Shown: one piece after another, positions 7,060-15,831 of the stretch | Position numbering within the stretch: the first letter of the stretch is position 1 | Layout of the letters: each line of letters starts with the position of its first letter | Source of the DNA: JALZKA01 sp963753385 | Lineage (GTDB): Bacteria; Actinomycetota; Thermoleophilia; Solirubrobacterales; 70-9 | Direction of reading: 5' to 3' | Assembly (NCBI GenBank): GCA_963753385.1 | Contig: CAVWCC010000008.1 | Coordinates: forward strand, 744,001 to 808,000 | Length of the DNA: 64,000 bases | Program-made: the position numbers and the translations under genes | The notes under the pieces: generated by a model | Databases searched by the model: none | Told to the model about the DNA's origin: nothing | What the model saw: the letters and a program-made list of their open reading frames with translations, nothing else

Positions 7060-7539
7060 TCATGGCGCGGCGGGCTCGCTGGAAGTCGACTGCCGAGCCT
7101 CCAGACGGCGCCTGAGGGTCTGGAGGTCTTCCCTCAGCCCGGACCGAACCACCCTGCCGAGGACCGGGCGAAGCAACCGCATGCCGCCCGTCGGCTCCAG
7201 CTCGATCTCGTAGGTGAACACGGAGCCTGCCCCGTCGGCGCTCGCTACTACGGACCGCCCGCCACGCAGCCCGCCGATGGTCCCACTCCCCTCGAATCGG
7301 TAGGAAGCGCCGGGGTCGAGCGAGGTCACGATCGTGTCGGCGACGTAGTCACGTCCCGAGTTGCGAACGACCTCATGGACCTTCGTTCCGATCTCGGGTC
7401 CGCCGAGTGGGTCGGGGGTCATGTCGGTCAGTCCCTTCCGCCATTCGCGATCGAACGAGTAGTCGGCGATCGCCGCCCACACCTCGGGGACGGGACGATC
7501 GATCCGGACCGACTCCTCGACATGAACGGTCGAGGTCAT
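7060..7539 (-). CDS. SRPBCC (START-like) lipid/ligand-binding family protein
   Basis: A 159-residue protein with the SRPBCC opening (VEESVRIDRPVPEVWAAIADY) in the first 30 residues, a central beta-sheet, and a long C-terminal helix (LREDLQTLRRRLEARQ) typical of polyketide-cyclase/dehydrase-like folds. These fold into a helix-grip cavity for hydrophobic ligands. No catalytic residues can be assigned, so the ligand is unknown. It lies 34 bases downstream of nothing co-directional and convergent with the decayed element, so it was probably the first chromosomal gene on this side. Confidence 0.8.
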   Translation of the reverse strand: MTSTVHVEESVRIDRPVPEVWAAIADYSFDREWRKGLTDMTPDPLGGPEIGTKVHEVVRNSGRDYVADTIVTSLDPGASYRFEGSGTIGGLRGGRSVVASADGAGSVFTYEIELEPTGGMRLLRPVLGRVVRSGLREDLQTLRRRLEARQSTSSEPAAP

Positions 7540-7573
7540 CGTGCCTCTTCGGCGCGGCCGGCAGCTACCTGCT

Positions 7574-8917
7574 TCAGCCGCACCCCTTGACGGTCGCAGC
7601 GACGGTGCCGCTCTGCGTGGCGCCGTTCCATCCGCCGAAGTCGACCGGGAATCCCAACGGGGGCGGAGGCGACTGGCAGAGGTCCTGGTTGGCCACGATC
7701 AGGCCGTCCGGCTTGAAATGCAGGAGGAACAGGGACACGGGGATGTCGGGGAGCCCCGTGAAGGCCTGACCGAGGCCCGACGGAGTGACGACGAAATTGC
7801 CGAGCAGTTGGAAGGCGAGCGGGCCGCGTAGGTCCACGCCGAGCCGCGGCAGTCCACCGGACGGGGGCGGGGCGACGATGACCACTGAACCCGTCGCGGT
7901 GGAGCTCAGCAGGGGCGAGACCACCCATGAGCCACCCACGATCGATTGCGCGGGACACCCCAATGCGTTCGATCGAAACTGCGCCTCCGAGCACGGGGTT
8001 CCCAGCAGGGCGAGATTGGGGCCGAGGCTCGAGGGCAGGAGGACCTGCGCATTCCTCAGGCCCGCCTCGGCGTTCGTCTGGGTGATGACGGTCGTGAGCG
8101 GCGGCCTGGTGCCCGCAGCCGTGCGGCCCGCCGATCCAACCTTGGCCGTGAAACTCGGCGAGAACGGCAGCGCGGCGCAGTTGGTCGACGTGAAGGAGGC
8201 CTGGCCGGTGACCGTCTGGCTCGGATTCGCATAGGAGTTGGCGCTGAAACGGGTCGTCTGGGTCCCGCACGAAGTCGGGTTGCGCATGAAGGCCTTGCCG
8301 CCGACTTTCCCGCTCAGGCGGATGTCAAGCGACCTGATGTCGATCGGGACCGTGAGGAGCTGGCCGACTGCCTGGGCCTTGTTGGGGATGTTCGTGAGCA
8401 CCGTGTCCAACCCGAAGTCGCTCTGTCGCAGCCTGACGTCGGAGGCTTGCTTGATCTTCTGGAGGAGCGGGATGGGATCGGAGCCGATCGGCCGCAGCAC
8501 GATGCCGAACCGAGCTGGATCACCGGCCCCCGGCTCGAGGTTGTAGAGAGATCCGTTGACGGTCATCGGCAACGGCAGGAGACCGAGCAGGCGTACGGTC
8601 ACGTTCGTGCTCACGCTTCCCACCTGGCTCGCGCTCGGGCAGCTGTCGCTTTGGAGCTGCGCTGAGGTGCAGAGGGGCGTCGCGGTCGGATTGCCGACGA
8701 GGCCGGGAGGCAGGCCGATCGTCAGGTTCTTGACATCGGCACCGGGGCTCGTGAAGCCGATATGGATGTTGAAAGCGCTGTTCGCGCCCGCACTCGCGTT
8801 CGTGGGCGATGCCGACAGACCCTGAAAGCCGAAGGCTGCGTGGGCGGCCGGAGCGATCGCCAGGCAGACAGCCGCGGCTACGCCGAACGAAATCGATGCG
8901 CGACGCGCAACACCCAT
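7574..8917 (-). CDS. Secreted beta-rich protein of Thermoleophilia type
   Basis: A 447-residue protein with a Sec signal peptide (RRASISFGVAAAVCLAIAPAAHA, cleavage near residue 28). The mature part is beta-rich and repetitive, with paired Cys (PLCTSAQLQSDSCP; PCSEAQFRSNALGCPAQS) bracketing domains that begin with LTIGLPPGLVGNPTATP, a pattern of large secreted proteins frequent in Solirubrobacterales. Two similar cassettes (residues 65-105 and 300-345) suggest an internal duplication. A purine-rich AGGAGGAGCAGGAG tract precedes the ATG. Export to the cell surface is likely; function is unknown. Confidence 0.75.
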   Translation of the reverse strand: MGVARRASISFGVAAAVCLAIAPAAHAAFGFQGLSASPTNASAGANSAFNIHIGFTSPGADVKNLTIGLPPGLVGNPTATPLCTSAQLQSDSCPSASQVGSVSTNVTVRLLGLLPLPMTVNGSLYNLEPGAGDPARFGIVLRPIGSDPIPLLQKIKQASDVRLRQSDFGLDTVLTNIPNKAQAVGQLLTVPIDIRSLDIRLSGKVGGKAFMRNPTSCGTQTTRFSANSYANPSQTVTGQASFTSTNCAALPFSPSFTAKVGSAGRTAAGTRPPLTTVITQTNAEAGLRNAQVLLPSSLGPNLALLGTPCSEAQFRSNALGCPAQSIVGGSWVVSPLLSSTATGSVVIVAPPPSGGLPRLGVDLRGPLAFQLLGNFVVTPSGLGQAFTGLPDIPVSLFLLHFKPDGLIVANQDLCQSPPPPLGFPVDFGGWNGATQSGTVAATVKGCG

Positions 8918-8991
8918 AGCTCCTGCTCCTCCTAGCGTGCCGTCCGTAGCGCGGTGACTCTACTCCACCCCGGCCACCTCTCGGCGTGAGA

Positions 8992-8997
8992 TAGTCC
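8992..8997 (+). promoter_or_regulatory. Candidate -10 element for the 9004 gene (leaderless)
   Basis: TAGTCC ends six bases before the GTG at 9004, so transcription would start at or next to the start codon; no ribosome-binding site is visible. Confidence 0.35.
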
Positions 8998-9003
8998 GGA
9001 CTC

Positions 9004-9447
9004 GTGGAGGGCGATCCGAAGTCACTGCGCGACCGCCGGGAGGCCGTCGTCCGCGAGCACATGGAGTCGGAGAACCGGCACGAGTTCGACGTCACGATGG
9101 GGACGTTCGACCACCCGCGCTACGAGATCATCGCCACCGGCGAAGTGCACGACGGCGCCGAGGAGGTCGCCGAGTACTTCCGCACCACACGCGCCGCGTT
9201 TCCCGATCAGCGCAACGAGAACGCCGTCTTCCACCACGCGGACGACGCCGTGATCGTCGAGTTCGACCTGCTCGGCACGCACGAGGGCGAGCTGCGCGGG
9301 ATCCCGCCCACAGGCAAGAGCTTTCGCTGCCGGATGTGCGCGCTGTTCCTGTTCGAGGAGGGCGGAACGGGAATCGTCTGTGAGCGCGTCTACTTCGACC
9401 AGGCGACGATCGCCCAGCAACTCCTCGGCGAGTCCTCTCCGGGCTAG
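9004..9447 (+). CDS. SnoaL-like / ester-cyclase-family protein
   Basis: A 147-residue NTF2-fold protein starting at GTG 9004. The helix REAVVREHMESENRHEFDVTMGTF followed by HPRYEIIATGEVHDG, then the strand VIVEFDLLGTHEGELRGIPPTGKSF, is the standard SnoaL-like ester-cyclase layout; 'G-x-P-PTGK' is the conserved loop lining the cavity. Members range from polyketide cyclases to uncharacterised proteins, and the missing biosynthetic context gives no substrate. It differs from the MSQENVE-type SnoaL genes at 18-22 kb. Confidence 0.8.
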   Translation: MEGDPKSLRDRREAVVREHMESENRHEFDVTMGTFDHPRYEIIATGEVHDGAEEVAEYFRTTRAAFPDQRNENAVFHHADDAVIVEFDLLGTHEGELRGIPPTGKSFRCRMCALFLFEEGGTGIVCERVYFDQATIAQQLLGESSPG

Positions 9448-9471
9448 CTGGAAGACTCGAGCGTCCGGTTA

Positions 9472-9882
9472 GGGTCGGCGCCGATCAGGTCTCCAACGTC
9501 GACCTCGCGCCAACCCTCCTCGACGCGGCCAGGGCGGAGGCCGGCAGGACGCTGGACGGGATCTCGCTGCTCCCCGCGGCCCACAAGCCGAAGAGGCTGC
9601 CACGCGCGGGCGCTCGAGATCGAAGCGCTGGCGAGGCTGTTCGAGGGCGACATCCCGGTCAACGCCTGGGATCGGCCATACACGGGAGTTCGCACGGAGC
9701 GGTATACCTACGTCGTCTGGACCGAAACGGCCGAGGTGGAGATGTACGACCGCCAAGCTGACCCCTACCAGCTCGAGAACGTGGCGGATGATCCCGCATA
9801 CGACGCCGTCGAAGCCCGGCTCGCGGCCAGGCTCGAGCAACTCGAGGACTGCGCGGGCGAGGCGTGCTTGGTCGGGCCTTGA
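9472..9882 (+). pseudogene. C-terminal remnant of a sulfatase
   Basis: Only the last quarter of an arylsulfatase-family protein remains. The first piece reads VSNVDLAPTLLDAA and LDGISLLP, the conserved post-catalytic block of type I sulfatases. After a one-base shift near 9605 the frame continues RALEIEALARLFEGD, VRTERYTYVVW, EMYDRQADPYQLENVADDP and ends at TGA 9882. The catalytic half with the C/S-x-P-x-R formylglycine site is absent. The end overlaps the first codons of the next gene, so it is a relic left beside that gene. Confidence 0.7.
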
Positions 9883-11396
9883 GGCGCCGCCCGCTCGCGG
9901 GAGCGTGGCTTGTCGCCGGGGCTCTGGGCAGCGGCCTCGTACTCGCGGCGACGCCTGCCCTCGCCGCCCCGATCGCCTCGGCTCCGCCGGCGCCCTCCCT
10001 CCCGGCGTTCAGCGGCTCGCCCGCCGCCGGCGTGCCGCTGCTGGCGGGCCAGACCACGTTCCCGCCGCAGAACCCGTTCATGGCCCCTGATCCGAACAGC
10101 AACATCCACAACGACACGTGGATGACGGACGCCTATCCCGACCGGCCGGGGCCGCTCGGCAACTCGCTCCTCGCGGCCTCGGAGGCCAAGCCGCCGGCGC
10201 TGTGCGGGTCGATCGCGTTCGACTCCCGCGGCCGCCTCGTCAGCGTCTGCCCCTCGATCATCGCGCCGCCCCAGGCTCGGATCATCGACCCGGACACGCT
10301 GGCGACGATCGCCTCCTTCGACCTCCCGAACGCCCCGGACCCGCCGGGAACCGAGCAGTATCAGAACTTCAGCGGGGGCGGCTACTTCTTCCTCGACGAC
10401 CGGGACCGCATATGGGTGCCAACGAAAACCGACCACATCTACGTGATCGGTCAGTCCGCGGACGGGCAGAGCCTCGAGCTCCGCCGTGATTACGACCTCA
10501 CGCCTGTGCTCGACGAGGCGACGGAGCGCATCACGTCAGCCCTGCCGGACTTCACCGGACGGATCTGGTTCGTGACGAAGCAGCACGGGGCGGTCGGGAC
10601 CCTCGATCCGCAGACCGGGCGGCTGCGCGTGATCAGGCTGGGGGAGGAGATCGAGAACTCGTTCGCCATCGACGGCCGCAGCGCCTACATCGTTTCCGAT
10701 CGCAGCATGTACCGGTTCGTGGCGGGGCCCGACGGGACGCCGAAGGTTGTCTGGAAGCACCGGTACCGGAACTCGGGCATCGTCAAGCCCGGTCAGGTCA
10801 ACGCCGGCTCGGGCACGACGCCGACGATCATGAAGGGCGGGGACCTCGTCGCGATCACCGACAACGCCGATCGGATGAACGTCGTCGTCTACCGCACCGA
10901 CTACGGGCTCACCCGCAAGCGGCGCGTCGTCTGCGAGGTGCCGGTGTTCGAGCGGGGCGCGAGCGCCACCGAGAACTCGCTGATCACGGCGGGCCGGTCG
11001 CTGGTGGTGGAGAACAACTACGGCTACCAGGACCCGTTCGGCCCAAACTCGGGAGCCGTAACGGAACCGGGGTTCGCTCGCGTGGTCGTAGCCCCCGAGG
11101 CGAGCGGCTGCACGAAGATCTGGACGAACACCGAGGTTGCCGCCCCGACGGTGGTGCCGAAGCTCTCCGCGAAGACGGGTTTGATCTACGCGTACTCGCG
11201 ACCGCCCGACCCAAGCGGATCGCAGGGCTACTACTGGACGGCGATCGACTTCCGCACAGGACGCACGCAGTGGACCCGCTACGCCGGATCCGGCCTCCTC
11301 CACAACAACAACTACGCCGGCCTCGCCCTGGGCCCGGACGGGAGTGCCTACCTCGGGGTGATCGGGGGGATCATCCGGCTTCGTGACGCCGGGTAG
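9864..11396 (+). CDS. Secreted propeller-like protein of unknown function
   Basis: A 510-residue protein starting at GTG 9864 with an N-terminal signal (three Arg, then LAGAWLVAGALGSGLVLAATPALAA). The mature chain has repeated beta segments with motifs such as GSIAFDSRGRLVSVCPS, DRIWVPTKTDHIYVIG, GRIWFVTKQHGAVGTLDPQTGRL and GSAYLGVIGGIIRL, which look like blades of a beta-propeller (NHL/PQQ-like). About eight blades would fit the length. No catalytic motif is seen. The start overlaps the sulfatase remnant, which may have supplied the upstream sequence. Confidence 0.65.
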   Translation: MLGRALRRRPLAGAWLVAGALGSGLVLAATPALAAPIASAPPAPSLPAFSGSPAAGVPLLAGQTTFPPQNPFMAPDPNSNIHNDTWMTDAYPDRPGPLGNSLLAASEAKPPALCGSIAFDSRGRLVSVCPSIIAPPQARIIDPDTLATIASFDLPNAPDPPGTEQYQNFSGGGYFFLDDRDRIWVPTKTDHIYVIGQSADGQSLELRRDYDLTPVLDEATERITSALPDFTGRIWFVTKQHGAVGTLDPQTGRLRVIRLGEEIENSFAIDGRSAYIVSDRSMYRFVAGPDGTPKVVWKHRYRNSGIVKPGQVNAGSGTTPTIMKGGDLVAITDNADRMNVVVYRTDYGLTRKRRVVCEVPVFERGASATENSLITAGRSLVVENNYGYQDPFGPNSGAVTEPGFARVVVAPEASGCTKIWTNTEVAAPTVVPKLSAKTGLIYAYSRPPDPSGSQGYYWTAIDFRTGRTQWTRYAGSGLLHNNNYAGLALGPDGSAYLGVIGGIIRLRDAG

Positions 11397-11402
11397 CGGC
11401 GC

Positions 11403-11873
11403 CTAGCCCGTCTCGCCGCGGAAGTAGTCGACCCCGCTCGACCGCTCGACGATCACGTCGTCGGCCTTGTTGCCGGTCCACACGGCGATCTTGTCGCTGT
11501 CGGGATAGACCGTCGCTGCCGGATGCATCACGGTCGAGAACATCAGCACCCGGGCCAGCTCGTCGCTGTCGTTCCGCACCTGATGGGCGCCGTCGGGTCC
11601 CGTCTCGAACAGCACCGCGTCCCACGGCTCGAGCGCGTCCGTCCCGCCGGGATGCCGGACCGACGGCGTGCCCGATAGGACGAGCAGCCACTCCTCCTCG
11701 GCGTACTCGTAGTGGTAGGGGCAGATCGCCTCGCCAGGGGGCAGCTCGTAGACGCTCGCGCCCATCTGTTTGGCATCGAGTGCCGGCCCGAACCGGAACA
11801 TCCGGGCGCGGAAGCCGGGTGGATCCTCAGGGTCGGTCTTGAACTCGGGCGCGGCGATGTTGACCTTCTTCAT
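11403..11873 (-). CDS. Cupin-domain protein
   Basis: A 156-residue protein containing one cupin barrel: motif 1 around GEAICPYHYEYAEEEWLLVLSG (residues 46-67; the metal-ligand set is H-x-Y/E-x3-E-like) and motif 2 around HQVRNDSDELARVLMFS (about 96-112). The Gly-Arg-x-His second ligand is partly altered, so metal binding is uncertain. It is the last gene of the ATP-grasp/transglutaminase operon, starting just downstream of the corrected transglutaminase stop. A sugar-, amide- or peptide-directed role cannot be chosen from sequence. Confidence 0.75.
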   Translation of the reverse strand: MKKVNIAAPEFKTDPEDPPGFRARMFRFGPALDAKQMGASVYELPPGEAICPYHYEYAEEEWLLVLSGTPSVRHPGGTDALEPWDAVLFETGPDGAHQVRNDSDELARVLMFSTVMHPAATVYPDSDKIAVWTGNKADDVIVERSSGVDYFRGETG

Positions 11874-12769
11874 GCGCCGCAGTATGCGCGCCCGAGCGGA
11901 CCCGCGCTCAGCCGCTGCCGTTCACGCGGTGCATCTTCACCGCGACGTCCAGCTCCTCGGCGGCCGGCCCGCGGTAGACGCCCCGGATCGGGCGGCACGT
12001 CCTGGTAGTTGCGGCCGTGTCCGATCTTCACGTGCGTCTCGCCCGCGAAGCCCCGGTTCGTGGGGTCGAAGCCGACCCAGCGCGGCTCACCCTCATCCGG
12101 CGGCAGGAGGGCCTCGAGCCACGCGTGCGTCTGCACCTCGACCGAGTCGCGCCCACCGTCGGCGTCGGCTACGAACAGGTAGCCCGACACGTAGCGAGCG
12201 CCGATCCCGTGCGCGCGAAGCAGGATCAGCCCGAGGTGGACGAAGTCCTGGCAGACGCCGCCGCCCGCCGCGAGCAGGTCCGAGACAGTCGAGCCCACGA
12301 ACGTCGTTCCCGGCTCGTACGTGAACCGGTCGGGGATCGCCTCGGTCACGCGGAGCGCCGTCTCGAGCGGCGAGTCCGCCCGGATCGAGTCGATCAGGTC
12401 GTCGAGGCTGCCGGCCGCCGGCATCTCGGTCGGGTCCTGAAGCAGGTGCTCGCCCGCCTGCCGCCGATAGCTCTCGCCGGCGACCGTGCTCCAGTCGCCT
12501 GAGGGCGGATCGGGAGGCGGCTCGGTCAGCACCCCGGCATGGGTGACGATCGACAACCGGTCGTGCGGGTCGCCGACCTCGAACTCATGTACGTCGGTGC
12601 CGAAGTAGTCGCGACGCTCCTGGACCCGGGCGTCCGGATCCACCTGGATCTCAAACGACTCCACGGTCTGCAGCGGCGTCACCGTGGGCTTCACGCGCAG
12701 CGTGTTGAGGCTGTCGGTGATCGGCTCCGGGTAGCGGTACTCGGCTACGTAACGGATGTCGAACCTCAC
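11870..12769 (-). CDS. Transglutaminase-like cysteine protease/amidase family protein
   Basis: The N-terminal 80 residues form the 'transglutaminase N' beta domain (IRYVAEYRYPEPITDSLNTLRVKP). The core follows with the catalytic triad: Cys in GGGVCQDFVHL (about 172), His in VQTHAWLEALLP (about 217) and Asp in WVGFDPTNRG (about 238). The C-terminus is probably shifted by one extra base in a C-run near 11991; the corrected frame reads PIRGVYRGPAAEELDVAVKM and stops at 11908. The gene overlaps the upstream ATP-grasp/alpha-E gene by four bases. Such pairs are known and are thought to make and trim amide-linked peptides; the substrate is unknown. Confidence 0.85.
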   Translation of the reverse strand: MRFDIRYVAEYRYPEPITDSLNTLRVKPTVTPLQTVESFEIQVDPDARVQERRDYFGTDVHEFEVGDPHDRLSIVTHAGVLTEPPPDPPSGDWSTVAGESYRRQAGEHLLQDPTEMPAAGSLDDLIDSIRADSPLETALRVTEAIPDRFTYEPGTTFVGSTVSDLLAAGGGVCQDFVHLGLILLRAHGIGARYVSGYLFVADADGGRDSVEVQTHAWLEALLPPDEGEPRWVGFDPTNRGFAGETHVKIGHGRNYQDVPPDPGRLPRAGRRGAGRRGEDAPRERQRLSAGPLGRAYCGA

Positions 12770-15345
12770 GTCGAGACCACCTGGCGAAGCGGCGTCTCGC
12801 CCGTGAAGTACCGGCGCTCCACCTCGGCGTCCACCACCGCCAGCTCCTGCTGGATGTGCTCGAGCAACTCGCCGATCGACCCGCGCGTCTCCTGGCCGCG
12901 GTGAAACTCCAGCTCGGCGCGCAGCCGCGCCAGCCGCAGCACCGGCGCCGCGCCGCGGCCCGACGGCCCGATCTCGTCGAGCGCCCGCTGCAGCGCCTCG
13001 ATCGACGCCGCCACGGAGTGGGGGTAATCGGTCTCGAAGGTCAGGAACTCGGCGACCGTCTCCGGGCTCACGGGAGTCGGGACCGAGCGCCTGAAGGCCT
13101 CGAGCCCACCGACCGCCTGCAGAAGCGCCAGCGCGCTGTCACCGCCGGACGCGGGGTCCGCGGCCGGCTCCCTGCCCGAGAGCGCGACGCGCAGCATCCG
13201 CACGATCATCTCGGCGGACTCGGAGTGCCGTCCCGCGCCGAGGAAGAAGTAGGCGCCGTCGCGGAGCATCGTCTCGTCGGCGAGGCCCCACCACAGCGCG
13301 CAGCGCTCGCGCACGAACGAGTAGACGGAGTAGGGGCCGGTCTGCAGGGCGGCGCCGAGGTCGCTCGCGTTCAGCTCGAGGAACAGCGTGTTGAGCGCCT
13401 CCCACATCTCGGTCGAGACAACATCGCGGACCGTCCTCGCGCCCTCTCGCGCCCGATCGACACAGGCGGTGACCGAGGCCGGGCTCTCGGGGTCGAGCGT
13501 CAATGCGCGCACCGCGTCACTCGCGGGAACCGGGCCCGAGTGGTCGACGTCGGCCCCCATCACGGCCATGACCGCCTCCCAACTGAGCGGCTGCCGCGCC
13601 GGGCCGCCCTGCGCTTGGAGGCTCGCCTGGAAGACGCCGTCGAGCATCCGGGCCGTGAACTCCGCCCGCGCCACGTACCGGCCGATCCAATAGACCTGGT
13701 AGGCGATCCTGGCCAGCATCAGCGCGCCGCGCCCTGCTGCTGCTGCTGCTGCTGTCTGGGTGGTCCAGGCCCCGGTACCGAGCGCCGGCATCACCGGCAG
13801 GTCGGCCGCGGCCGGCAGCGCCTCCATCGTCTTCGTCGTCTCGCCGGGCTCCGGCCGCAGGACCCATGTGTCCTTCGATCCCCCGCCGCGCGAGGAGTTG
13901 ACGATCAGCGACCCCTCCTCGAGCGCCACGCGGGTCAGCCCACCCGGGACGATCCGGACCTCCGAGCCGTAGACGGCGAACGGGCGCAGGTCGACATGCC
14001 GCGGCGCGAGCGCGCCGTCGCCGGTGACCGTGGGAGCGGTGGAGAGGCTCACCACCTCCTGGGCAATCCACCGCGCCGGATCGCGCAGCGTCAGCTCGCG
14101 CTGTCGTGCGACCGCCTCGTCGCTCGCCGCCGGGCCCACGAACACGCCCTTGCCGCCGGACTCGTTCGTGGGCTTGAACACGAGGCTCGAGATCCGCTCC
14201 AGCGCATGCTCGAGCTGCTCCGGATCGCCGAGCAGATACGTGTCCACGTTGGCCAGGATCGGCTCCTCGGCCAGGTAGTGGCGGATCATCTCTGGGACGT
14301 AGCGGTAGATGGCCTTGTCGTCGGCAACGCCGGTCCCGATCGCGTTCGCGAGCGCGATCGAGCCCGCCCTGATCGCGCGCGTCAGCCCGGGCACGCCGAG
14401 CAGCGAGTCGGGCCGGAACTCGAGCGGATCGATGAAGTCGTCGTCGAGGCGGCGGTAGATCGCGTCGACTCGGGTGAGCCCCTGGGTCGTCCGCATGTAA
14501 CAGACCTCGTCGCGGACGACCAGATCGCCCGCCTCCACCAGCTCGACGCCCATCTGGCGTGCGAGGAACGCGTGCTCGAAATAGGCGCTGTTCGCCGGAC
14601 CCGGCGTCCAGACCACCACGGTCGCCTCGTCCCCCAGCGCCGGCGCCACGTCGAGCAGCGCCTCGCGGAGCAGCGCCGGATAGCTGTCGACCGGCTCGAC
14701 GCGATAGCCCGCGAACAGCTCCGGCGCGAGGCGAGTCATCGCGAGCCGGTTCTCGAGCACGTACGAGATGCCCGATGGCGTGCGCACGTTGTCCTCCAGG
14801 ACGCGCCAGAGCCCATTGCCGTCGCGAACCAGGTCGCAGCCGGCGACGGTGCACCAGATCCCGCCCGGCGGGCGGACCCCGTGGACGGCCCGGCGGAACG
14901 AGGGGCAGCCGAGGACCAGCTTCCAAGGCACGATCCCCTCGCGCAGGATCTCCTGGCGGCCATAGACGTCGGCGATGAACGCGTTCAGCGCTTTGATCCG
15001 CTGGCGCAGGCCGCGCTCGAGCATCTCCCACTCCGCGGCGGGGACGATGCGCGGAACGAGGTCGAGCGGGAACGGCCGGTCACGAGCTTCACCGTCGGGA
15101 CTGGTGATCTCGAAGGTGATTCCCCGCTGCGTGAACGCCCGGTCGCGTCGCCGCCCAAGGTCGAGCAGCGACATCCGGCCCATCCGGTCGAGGCTGTCGA
15201 TCAGCCTCACCGCGTGCTCGCGCGGGGCGCCGTCCTCGCCGAACACCTCGTCGGCGAAGCCATCCGGCGTCTGGTACTCGCTCGATACCGCGGCGAGCGT
15301 GCGTGGAAGTTGATCGGCCATCGGATTCGCGCGCGCTGCCTCCAT
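12766..15345 (-). CDS. Circularly permuted ATP-grasp fused to alpha-E domain
   Basis: An 859-residue fusion. Residues 60-520 are a circularly permuted ATP-grasp ligase (DUF404/DUF407): QRGITFEI, LGCPSFRRAVHGV, EDNVRTPSGISYVLENR, VFKPTNESGGKGVFVG (the Gly-rich ATP loop, about 400) and GGLTRVALEEGSLIVNSSRGGGSKDTWVL. Residues 550-850 are the alpha-E domain (LARIAYQVYWIGRYVARAEFTARML ... CALWWGLADETM). These two domains are usually separate neighbouring genes; here they are joined by a polyalanine linker encoded by a (CTG/CAG)n run at 13736-13756. The product probably ligates amino acids or peptides in an ATP-dependent manner and works with the transglutaminase. An alternative start is the ATG nine codons in. 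Confidence 0.9.
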   Translation of the reverse strand: MEAARANPMADQLPRTLAAVSSEYQTPDGFADEVFGEDGAPREHAVRLIDSLDRMGRMSLLDLGRRRDRAFTQRGITFEITSPDGEARDRPFPLDLVPRIVPAAEWEMLERGLRQRIKALNAFIADVYGRQEILREGIVPWKLVLGCPSFRRAVHGVRPPGGIWCTVAGCDLVRDGNGLWRVLEDNVRTPSGISYVLENRLAMTRLAPELFAGYRVEPVDSYPALLREALLDVAPALGDEATVVVWTPGPANSAYFEHAFLARQMGVELVEAGDLVVRDEVCYMRTTQGLTRVDAIYRRLDDDFIDPLEFRPDSLLGVPGLTRAIRAGSIALANAIGTGVADDKAIYRYVPEMIRHYLAEEPILANVDTYLLGDPEQLEHALERISSLVFKPTNESGGKGVFVGPAASDEAVARQRELTLRDPARWIAQEVVSLSTAPTVTGDGALAPRHVDLRPFAVYGSEVRIVPGGLTRVALEEGSLIVNSSRGGGSKDTWVLRPEPGETTKTMEALPAAADLPVMPALGTGAWTTQTAAAAAAGRGALMLARIAYQVYWIGRYVARAEFTARMLDGVFQASLQAQGGPARQPLSWEAVMAVMGADVDHSGPVPASDAVRALTLDPESPASVTACVDRAREGARTVRDVVSTEMWEALNTLFLELNASDLGAALQTGPYSVYSFVRERCALWWGLADETMLRDGAYFFLGAGRHSESAEMIVRMLRVALSGREPAADPASGGDSALALLQAVGGLEAFRRSVPTPVSPETVAEFLTFETDYPHSVAASIEALQRALDEIGPSGRGAAPVLRLARLRAELEFHRGQETRGSIGELLEHIQQELAVVDAEVERRYFTGETPLRQVVST
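13736..13756. repeat. Trinucleotide CTG/CAG run at a domain junction
   Basis: Six to seven consecutive CTG triplets (GCA/CAG on the coding strand) encode the alanine linker between the ATP-grasp and alpha-E domains. Being a multiple of three it can change length without breaking the frame. Confidence 0.8.
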
Positions 15346-15411
15346 GATCTCACCACGCTAGAGCTGCCCTTCGGCTGCCTCCATCGCCGCTTGGATAAAC
15401 CGGATGAGCAG

Positions 15412-15711
15412 CTACTGGCCGCGGCGCATGTCCCGCCGCCGCCGTCCGGCCCGCGATCGGCCACGTTGCTGGAGCCGGCCCGGCGTCGACTCCATCGCGC
15501 TCACCTTGCGGAGCTGGCGCAGCTCCAGCATCGGGCCCTCCTCCGCACAGCGGCGGTGCCAATGCTGGTGCTCGGTGCCGCCAAGCCTGCCGATCGTCTG
15601 CACGATCACGTGGTCGGCCCCGATCTCGATCGCGCCGCCGCAGCCCGGACAGCGGTAGAGCTTCTGCGAGACGCCACGGATCAACCACGCCTCGTCGCCC
15701 TCCGCGGTCAA
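15412..15711 (-). CDS. Zinc-ribbon protein of the actinobacterial 'ATP/GTP-binding protein' type
   Basis: A minus-strand reading with KLYRCPGCGGAIEIG followed by ADHVIVQ and EHQHWHRRCAEE. The CPGC plus HxHWHxxC ligand set is a known small family in actinobacteria, usually mislabelled ATP/GTP-binding protein, with a basic tail (here QQRGRSRAGRRRRDMRRGQ). The most downstream usable start is a TTG at 15711; coding similarity seems to extend further upstream (YGEFEGLPDTRTS) but no standard start lies there, so the true start may be hidden by an indel. Role unknown; nucleic-acid binding by the basic tail is inference. Confidence 0.6.
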   Translation of the reverse strand: MTAEGDEAWLIRGVSQKLYRCPGCGGAIEIGADHVIVQTIGRLGGTEHQHWHRRCAEEGPMLELRQLRKVSAMESTPGRLQQRGRSRAGRRRRDMRRGQ

Positions 15712-15819
15712 CCCGCGGAGGCTGGTCCTGGTGTCGGGCAGCCCTTCGAACTCTCCGTAAGCGATCGGGCAACGATAGGGGCCGGCCCGGCACCCGGCGA
15801 ATGGGGGTGACGGCGCAAC

Positions 15820-15825
15820 TACCCT
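15820..15825 (+). promoter_or_regulatory. Candidate -10 element for the 15832 gene (leaderless)
   Basis: TACCCT ends six bases before GTG 15832, with no ribosome-binding site between. Confidence 0.35.
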
Positions 15826-15831
15826 TCGCGC

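Noticed and set aside
12856..15810. A 984-codon open frame on the plus strand opposite the ATP-grasp/alpha-E gene
   Set aside because: Its composition is Arg/His/Gln-rich without motifs, and it is the reverse-strand shadow of a clearly conserved gene in very GC-rich DNA.
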